NCBI GenBank assembly: GCA_023379725.1
Contig: JAMCPC010000063.1
Coordinates: 1 to 10,371 of the forward strand
Origin: Actinomycetota bacterium
GTDB taxonomy: Bacteria; Actinomycetota; Acidimicrobiia; Acidimicrobiales; JAMCPL01
Direction of reading: 5' to 3'
DNA: 10,371 nt
Position numbers and translations under genes: made by a program. Positions within the stretch are counted from its first letter, which is position 1. Every line of letters begins with the position of its first letter. Shown here piece after piece: positions 5,326 to 10,371 of this stretch. The notes beneath the pieces are model-generated. The model saw only the letters and a program-made list of their open reading frames with translations. It was not told where the DNA came from and made no database searches.

Positions 5326-7533
5326 GTGCCCAAGATTATAGCTGGTTATGCTTCTGACACTGGGCGGGTTCGTGAAAGAAATGAGGACCTGGCTCTAGTA
5401 GACCCTCCACTGTTCGCAGTAGCGGATGGGATGGGTGGCCATGCCGGGGGTGCCGAAGCTGCCAGTCTGGCCATTACTGCTCTGCGGCAATCTTACCGGA
5501 GTCAGTCTGGCATAGAAGGTCTTATACATGCGATCAGATACGCAAACTTTATTGTATGGCAGAAAGGAGCCGAAAACTCTCATCTGTCTGGAATGGGCAC
5601 AACGCTGGCAACTTTGGCTTACCTGACGGGAGGTACATCCGGTACACCCAACGGAGCCATAGCCGGGATCGAGGATTCCTATAATGCTGAGTCGGGTGCG
5701 GAGCTATCCGTAGGCGCGAAGACTTCAGGTGCTCGGTACGCTACCAGGAAATTGGCTACCAACAAAAAGTGGTACCAGCGACTGTTGCATACAGGACGTC
5801 ACACAGGACGTCACTATGAAAATGCCCAAAAGGTAGATGGTGGGTTTGCGCGTACATACCCCTCCACAGTTTCTCAGCAGGATAGATATGGTAGGGCAGC
5901 ACAACAATTACAGCAGGGAACTGCCACAGAAGCTGCCAGTGACAAGCACAGCAGCGGTGCTTCACCGCATGACAATGGAGGCCATTTTGTCGTAGCCAAT
6001 GTCGGTGATTCCAGGATCTACAGGTATCATAGTGGCAGGATGATCCAGATCAGCCAGGATCATTCTGTAGCAGAAGAGCTGGTACGCAAGGGAGAACTTA
6101 CCGAAGCCGAAGCCGCCGTTCATCCTAAAAGGCATACGCTTACCAGGGTAATCGGAATGGGACAGGAAATAGATATTGACATGTGGGAGGTGCCAACAGA
6201 GACAGGCGACAGGTTCTTGCTGTGTACCGACGGGCTGTCCAACGAAGTAAGCGACGAGACTCTATCAGATATTTTATCGGCCCGTATAGATCCCCAACAG
6301 GCAGCTGAATTGATGGTGAAAACGGCTAATAGGAATGGCGGTAGCGACAATATTACTGCAGTCATAGTAGACGTATTACCTGACAGTATGGCCTATAATA
6401 CAGCTGACAGTATATCGCAAGACGATGTCCCTACAAGAAGCACGGATACAGGTCGGCAATTGCCTGAATCTCCAACTACTCCGGCAGATCAGAGCTCGTC
6501 GGCACCGGTAGAGGGGAGCACACTTACTTCACCTGGTAACTTTCCATCTGGAGCCGGTTTATCCAGCAGTCTCCCGCCTACAGCCAATTCACCCGGCAGT
6601 GCTTCACGGGGAATCGTACAGAGCGACGACGCGGCTGTAAAGCCGTCTGCACTAAGCGGAGAGGAGGGCTCGTCCACCGCTGACAGTACTACGATTATCT
6701 CTGTGGCAGCAATTAAAACCGCAGAGGATGGGATTGGCACTGGCACCGGCACCGGCGAATATGCAGCATCTGGGTCGGCTGCAATGCAAAATAGTATCGG
6801 AGTACAACGTAGTACCAGAGCACAAAGTAGTACTAGGACACAGAAGAATTATGCCGTGAAACGAGTGGTAGGTTCCGGTGTGCCCTCGCCTCCTGTGGCG
6901 CGCTGGTGGCATTCTGGAAGTGGTCACCGCGGCAGGAGTATGTTCAATCAGGGCAGTAATGGGTACTCCCGCAATAGAGTAGAAGCAGCTGGTTCATCTC
7001 GCGTATCTGGGCAATCCTTACCTCGTTACGAGCCTGAATACCGGCGCTACTCAGGACACAGACTTATCAGTTTTCGTTCGGTGTTGTTTACGATAGTTTT
7101 CTTGGCTGTCGTGGCTGCAGCCTTTGGCTTGATAAGATGGTATGTAAGCAATTCTTATTTCGTGATGCTTAAAGGTAATAGAGTAGAGGTGTTTCAGGGC
7201 AGGATAGGCGGCTTCCTGGGTATTGAGCCACATAGAGTGCAGATTACCGGAGCAACCGCCTCCAGTATAGCATCTTACAGGTTGCCACAGTTAAAAGCCG
7301 GTGTGGAAGAACCCTCTGTTGCAGCGGCAGATGCCTACATCAAGGATCTACTGGCTGAAAAACGTAGCTTCGATCACTCATCGGTGCCAGGCGTATCAGG
7401 ATCATATGTTTGCAGCACTCCTTGTGGTGGTGCAGGTGGTGCAGGTGCTGGTGCTGGTGCTTTCCGGTCAATGTCGGACCGGTCAATGTCGTATATTCTC
7501 ATTGACGACTACAAGATAGGACAAGCGGCGTGA
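5326..7533 (+). CDS. pstP: PstP-type PP2C Ser/Thr protein phosphatase, membrane-anchored, with inserted segment
   Basis: A 735-residue phosphatase expected to reverse phosphorylation by the PknB-type kinase on cell-wall and FHA proteins. The cytoplasmic PP2C domain (1-350) shows RERNED (16-21), ADGMGGHAGG (33-42) with metal ligand Asp34, GMGTTLATL, VANVGDSRIYRY (223-234), CTDGLS (300-305) with Asp302, and GGSDNIT (338-344) with Asp341. Catalysis looks intact. Between GMGTTLATLAYL and FVVANVGDS, normally a short turn, lie about 118 extra residues (102-219), rich in Gly, Ser and basic residues. A long Ser/Thr/Gly linker (about 355-578) leads to a transmembrane helix (about 583-604) and an extracellular tail with the family's VFQGRIGGFLGI. 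The homologue in M. tuberculosis is about 514 residues. The start is GTG with no Shine-Dalgarno; TAAAAT lies ten bases upstream. The stop overlaps the pbpA start by four bases (GTGA). Confidence 0.93.
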   Translation: MPKIIAGYASDTGRVRERNEDLALVDPPLFAVADGMGGHAGGAEAASLAITALRQSYRSQSGIEGLIHAIRYANFIVWQKGAENSHLSGMGTTLATLAYLTGGTSGTPNGAIAGIEDSYNAESGAELSVGAKTSGARYATRKLATNKKWYQRLLHTGRHTGRHYENAQKVDGGFARTYPSTVSQQDRYGRAAQQLQQGTATEAASDKHSSGASPHDNGGHFVVANVGDSRIYRYHSGRMIQISQDHSVAEELVRKGELTEAEAAVHPKRHTLTRVIGMGQEIDIDMWEVPTETGDRFLLCTDGLSNEVSDETLSDILSARIDPQQAAELMVKTANRNGGSDNITAVIVDVLPDSMAYNTADSISQDDVPTRSTDTGRQLPESPTTPADQSSSAPVEGSTLTSPGNFPSGAGLSSSLPPTANSPGSASRGIVQSDDAAVKPSALSGEEGSSTADSTTIISVAAIKTAEDGIGTGTGTGEYAASGSAAMQNSIGVQRSTRAQSSTRTQKNYAVKRVVGSGVPSPPVARWWHSGSGHRGRSMFNQGSNGYSRNRVEAAGSSRVSGQSLPRYEPEYRRYSGHRLISFRSVLFTIVFLAVVAAAFGLIRWYVSNSYFVMLKGNRVEVFQGRIGGFLGIEPHRVQITGATASSIASYRLPQLKAGVEEPSVAAADAYIKDLLAEKRSFDHSSVPGVSGSYVCSTPCGGAGGAGAGAGAFRSMSDRSMSYILIDDYKIGQAA
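5791..5814 (+). repeat. 12-base tandem duplication within the PstP insertion
   Basis: ACAGGACGTCAC occurs twice without a gap (5791-5802, 5803-5814), encoding HTGRHTGRH in the inserted segment of the PP2C domain. It is in frame and indicates recent slippage or duplication, a sign that this segment is under weak constraint. Confidence 0.9.
7426..7491 (+). repeat. Tandem repeats encoding the Gly/Ala and RSMSD tail of PstP
   Basis: Bases 7426-7461 are GGT/GCA/GCT codon repeats (GGA twice, then GA three times). Bases 7464-7476 and 7479-7491 are an identical 13-mer with a 15-base period, encoding RSMSD-RSMSY. All units keep the frame. They lie in the predicted extracellular tail of the phosphatase, just before its stop. 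Confidence 0.85.
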
Positions 7534-9044
7534 ACAGGCGTATAAGATGGCTCGGAGCGGTTATTTTGCTGGGGTTCGTTGCACTGTTTGTTCAGCTGAA
7601 CAATATTCAGGTCATTCAGGCCGGAAGCCTTGCCAATGCCCCGGCAAACCCCAGAAATATTCTCGCGGCACGTGATAATCCCAGAGGTACTATCGTGTCT
7701 GCTGGCGGTAAGGTACTTGCGGCATCTGTTGCCACACCACACGACATATATAATTATCGTAGAGAATATCCCACCAACGGCCTGTTTGCTCAGATTGTAG
7801 GATATGACTCGTATGTGTATGGATTGGATGGGGTGGAAGGCTATTACAATCACTACCTGCTCCCATATAAGGAACCGATAAAATCAATAAAAGATTTATT
7901 TACCTCTCGAACTACTACCAATACCCTTAGACTGACGGTTTCATATCACCTCCAGGAGGTTGCAGCCAAGGAATTGGGCAACAGAACGGGCTCGGTAGTG
8001 GTAATAGACCCCTCTACTGGTGCCATTTTAGCTATGTATTCCAGCCCGAGTTTCAATCCCAACCCACTTGCCTACGAAACCGCGACCAAAGAGATAGCTG
8101 CGTGGAAGTCCTATCTTGCAAATCCCAGCCAACCGATGCTGGACAGAGCGTGGAGAAGATCGTATCCTCCCGGATCTACATTCAAAATCATCACCACATC
8201 GGCAGTCTACGATCGAGACTCATCCCTGGCAAACAAATCGTTTCCCGTCCTTACGCAGACCTCCCTTCCTGGCACCAGCCATTTGCTGCATAATTACGAC
8301 TACGAAGCCTGCGGCGGTACCATGGTTCAAATGCTGCCACCATCATGCGATACGGGTTACTCGCTGATAGGGCTTAGCCTTGGACCGCAAAATCTTATTG
8401 GTGAGGCAGATTCGTTTGGATTCAACAAACGCCCTCCACTGGATGTACAGCCCGTTCCTGCCATCTCTACACTGGCTCCCCTGAGCTACCTACAGCAGGT
8501 ACCTTCATTCGTGGCCTTTTCGGCTATCGGTCAGGGAGACGACCAGGCAACCGCTCTTCAAATGGCATTGACTGGGTCGGCAATTGCCAATCACGGAATT
8601 ATTATGAAACCTCATGTCCTCGATGACGTAACGAACTCAAGTGGTCAGGTCATACATCGTTATACGCCTTCGAAATGGCTCCAAGCAACCTCTTCAAGTA
8701 CTGCATCCAAGGTGGCAGCGCTCATGGCAAAGGTTGCCCAGTATGGCACAGCAGCTTCGATCTTTCCGTCCTCTTGGCAGGTAGCAGCAAAAACCGGTAC
8801 ATCACAGATAGGCTTGCATGGAGAGACTACTGATTGGATGGTTACGTTTGCACCGGTCAGTCATCCAATAGTAGCAATAGCGGTTGTCGTACCCAGGCAG
8901 GCACCAAACGCAACGGGGGCATCTATAGCCGGACCGATTCAGCGGGCAATGCTGCAGGCTGTCTTCAATCTGTTTGGTCTACCCAGTTCCAAATCGACCG
9001 CAGGTTCTGGAATTTCATCTGGTAATTCTGGTGCTACCGGATGA
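7530..9044 (+). CDS. pbpA: PbpA-type class B penicillin-binding protein (peptidoglycan transpeptidase)
   Basis: A 504-residue protein that should crosslink peptidoglycan stem peptides outside the membrane. One N-terminal transmembrane helix (about 7-26) is followed by the dimerisation region with RGTIVSAGGKVLA (52-64) and YGLDGVEGYYNHYL (97-110), as in actinobacterial PbpA. In the transpeptidase domain, STFK (216-219) gives nucleophile Ser216 and Lys219, and KTGT (421-424) is the third motif. The second motif, normally SxN (often SCN in this family), reads SCD (272-274), so the Asn is replaced by Asp274. Length is close to the mycobacterial protein (about 491). A Ser/Gly-rich tail ends the protein. 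GTG start, with GTGA overlap to pstP, points to translational coupling. The SEDS partner gene rodA, usually between pstP and pbpA, is absent here. Confidence 0.93.
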   Translation: MNRRIRWLGAVILLGFVALFVQLNNIQVIQAGSLANAPANPRNILAARDNPRGTIVSAGGKVLAASVATPHDIYNYRREYPTNGLFAQIVGYDSYVYGLDGVEGYYNHYLLPYKEPIKSIKDLFTSRTTTNTLRLTVSYHLQEVAAKELGNRTGSVVVIDPSTGAILAMYSSPSFNPNPLAYETATKEIAAWKSYLANPSQPMLDRAWRRSYPPGSTFKIITTSAVYDRDSSLANKSFPVLTQTSLPGTSHLLHNYDYEACGGTMVQMLPPSCDTGYSLIGLSLGPQNLIGEADSFGFNKRPPLDVQPVPAISTLAPLSYLQQVPSFVAFSAIGQGDDQATALQMALTGSAIANHGIIMKPHVLDDVTNSSGQVIHRYTPSKWLQATSSSTASKVAALMAKVAQYGTAASIFPSSWQVAAKTGTSQIGLHGETTDWMVTFAPVSHPIVAIAVVVPRQAPNATGASIAGPIQRAMLQAVFNLFGLPSSKSTAGSGISSGNSGATG

Positions 9045-9119
9045 GTACAGTGGTAGTATCCATGTACCTGCGACAGTGTCACCATTACCGGATCGTAGTG
9101 AGTTAAGCTGTAAAGTCAG

Positions 9120-10371
9120 ATGGAACCGACTATGATACCACGAATACTCTCAGGCCGCTATGAGCCGCAACGTCTTATCGCGCGTGGTGGAATGGCTGAT
9201 GTATACAGGGCGCATGACCGCCTGCTGGACAGAACAGTAGCCTTGAAAGTGCTTTTCAGGGAGTTGTCCGTGGACAGAGCTTTCGTAGAGCGATTCCGTA
9301 GAGAAGCTCAGTCTGCCGCTGGATTATCGCATCACAATATAGTATCTGTATATGACTGGGGAGAGGATGGAGGGACGTACTATATCGTCATGGAGTTTGT
9401 AGAGGGACTTCCACTCTCAGCCATACTCAGGACAAACGGCCCGATGACTCCCCAGAGGTCATCTGAAATTGCAGCGGAGGTTGCGTCTGCACTGTCATAT
9501 GCCCACAAGCACAATGTGGTACATCGTGATGTGAAACCAGGTAATGTGATAATTACCGAAGATGGGCAGGTAAAGGTTACCGACTTTGGAATAGCTCGGG
9601 CGTTCAATACCGAGGATAGCCTCACTCAGACCGGTTCGGTAATGGGGACGGCTACGTACTTCTCTCCTGAACAGGCAGAAGGGGTAGGCGTGGACGGTAG
9701 GAGCGATATCTATTCGCTGGGGATTGTACTATACGAGATGCTGGCCGGCCGGCCACCGTTTATCGGAGATACTCCAGTGGCTGTAGCATCCAAGCACGTA
9801 AGGGAGTCGCCTCCCGCGCTCAGTAGCCTGGTGTCGTCGGTTCCTCCGCAGTTGGAGGCCATTATCGATAAGTGTCTTATGAAGTCTCCTCAGCTACGTT
9901 ACCAGAGTGCCGATGCCCTGCGTGCAGATTTGCTTAGTTTTTCTCAGGGTCGTGAGGTTCTGGGTATCTCCACCAGTACAGATACTACTACAGTACTACC
10001 ACAGGCAGAGTTGATTGGGTCAGCCAACTCTGGAGCAGGTACCACCATGGCATTACCCAAAGTGGGCTCGGCCGTTAGCACAAACGGGAAATTGCCGGAA
10101 GGAGAAGAGGAGGAAAAGACCCATACCGGTATCTATGTCAGCGTACTTGTGGTACTACTGGTTGGGCTGGCGGTAATAGTAGCCATGCTGGGGCAATCTC
10201 TCGGATACTGGCACCTCCTCTCTTCTTCCAAGGGGCCGAACGTAGCTATACCGTCTATATATGGCAAGTCCGTATCGGCTGCTACCGAGGCCCTGCATTC
10301 GGCGGGGTTCAAGGTGGGAAAGATAAGCTCGGTGGCAGACAGTAGTGCTTCCACCGGAACCGTGATTCGCA
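9120..10371 (+). CDS. pknB: PknB-type transmembrane Ser/Thr protein kinase with PASTA domain (3' end beyond window)
   Basis: 417 codons are present and the frame stays open to the edge. The kinase domain (about 14-275) shows the glycine loop IARGGMADVY (20-29), Lys43 in VALKV, HRDVKPGN (135-142) with catalytic Asp137, DFG (155-157) and SPEQA (182-186). The activation loop contains TQT (169-171), matching the two autophosphorylated threonines of M. tuberculosis PknB. A charged juxtamembrane stretch precedes one transmembrane helix (about 338-358), and from about 375 the first extracellular PASTA unit begins (VAIPSIYGKSVSAATEALHS); such units sense peptidoglycan fragments. The ATG at 9120 follows an in-frame TAA at 9111-9113, so no longer start is possible; ATG at 9132 is an alternative, and neither has a clear Shine-Dalgarno. 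The 75 bases after pbpA hold no gene or clear promoter. No separate pknA is present between them. Confidence 0.95.
   Translation, partial: MEPTMIPRILSGRYEPQRLIARGGMADVYRAHDRLLDRTVALKVLFRELSVDRAFVERFRREAQSAAGLSHHNIVSVYDWGEDGGTYYIVMEFVEGLPLSAILRTNGPMTPQRSSEIAAEVASALSYAHKHNVVHRDVKPGNVIITEDGQVKVTDFGIARAFNTEDSLTQTGSVMGTATYFSPEQAEGVGVDGRSDIYSLGIVLYEMLAGRPPFIGDTPVAVASKHVRESPPALSSLVSSVPPQLEAIIDKCLMKSPQLRYQSADALRADLLSFSQGREVLGISTSTDTTTVLPQAELIGSANSGAGTTMALPKVGSAVSTNGKLPEGEEEEKTHTGIYVSVLVVLLVGLAVIVAMLGQSLGYWHLLSSSKGPNVAIPSIYGKSVSAATEALHSAGFKVGKISSVADSSASTGTVIR

Noticed and set aside
7509..7853. 114-codon minus-strand frame over the start of pbpA
   Set aside because: It is antisense to the PbpA N-terminus, whose transmembrane and dimerisation motifs are clear.

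Overview
The window reads as a chromosomal stretch from a member of the Actinomycetota with moderate GC (about half, by eye). The lineage call rests on the right-hand two thirds, where fhaA, fhaB, pstP, pbpA and pknB run in a row on the plus strand. This is the conserved Ser/Thr-phosphorylation and cell-wall locus of that phylum, and it sits next to a divergent tRNA-Leu, as I recall it does in Mycobacterium tuberculosis. The moderate GC suggests a lower-GC branch such as Acidimicrobiia, but that is inference.

Left part (1-3431, all minus strand). A gene pair, a lipoprotein lipase/esterase followed 10 bases later by a xylulokinase-type FGGY kinase, is read from a promoter with perfect consensus hexamers (TTGACA, 17 bases, TATAAT). 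Downstream, with its own promoter and a perfect LacI-type operator, starts a sugar-ABC-transporter substrate-binding lipoprotein that runs off the left edge. Together these suggest pentose or related sugar uptake and phosphorylation; the lipase partner is unusual. The 375-base gap between xylB and the binding-protein gene (339-713) holds the promoter, the operator, a hairpin and one copy of a dispersed repeat.

Middle (3431-3904). A tRNA-Leu(CAG) on the minus strand is followed by a second, more complete copy of the dispersed repeat. This copy has imperfect terminal inverted repeats and looks like a MITE-type remnant of an insertion sequence. It fills most of the space between the divergent tRNA and fhaA.

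Right part (3905-10371, plus strand). FhaA and FhaB are phosphothreonine-reading FHA proteins, PstP is the PP2C phosphatase, PbpA is a class B transpeptidase, and PknB is the membrane kinase with an extracellular PASTA region (cut by the window edge). In known relatives the kinase and phosphatase set the phosphorylation state of cell-wall proteins, FHA proteins bind the phosphorylated partners, and PbpA crosslinks peptidoglycan. Departures from the usual locus are: no rodA or pknA; a duplicated fhaA/fhaB junction that creates a 25-codon leader ORF; a roughly 118-residue insertion inside the PP2C domain of PstP; and SxD instead of SxN in PbpA.

I saw no CRISPR array, phage module or toxin-antitoxin pair. 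I do not find evidence for a wholly new system; the novelty is in modifications of a conserved one.
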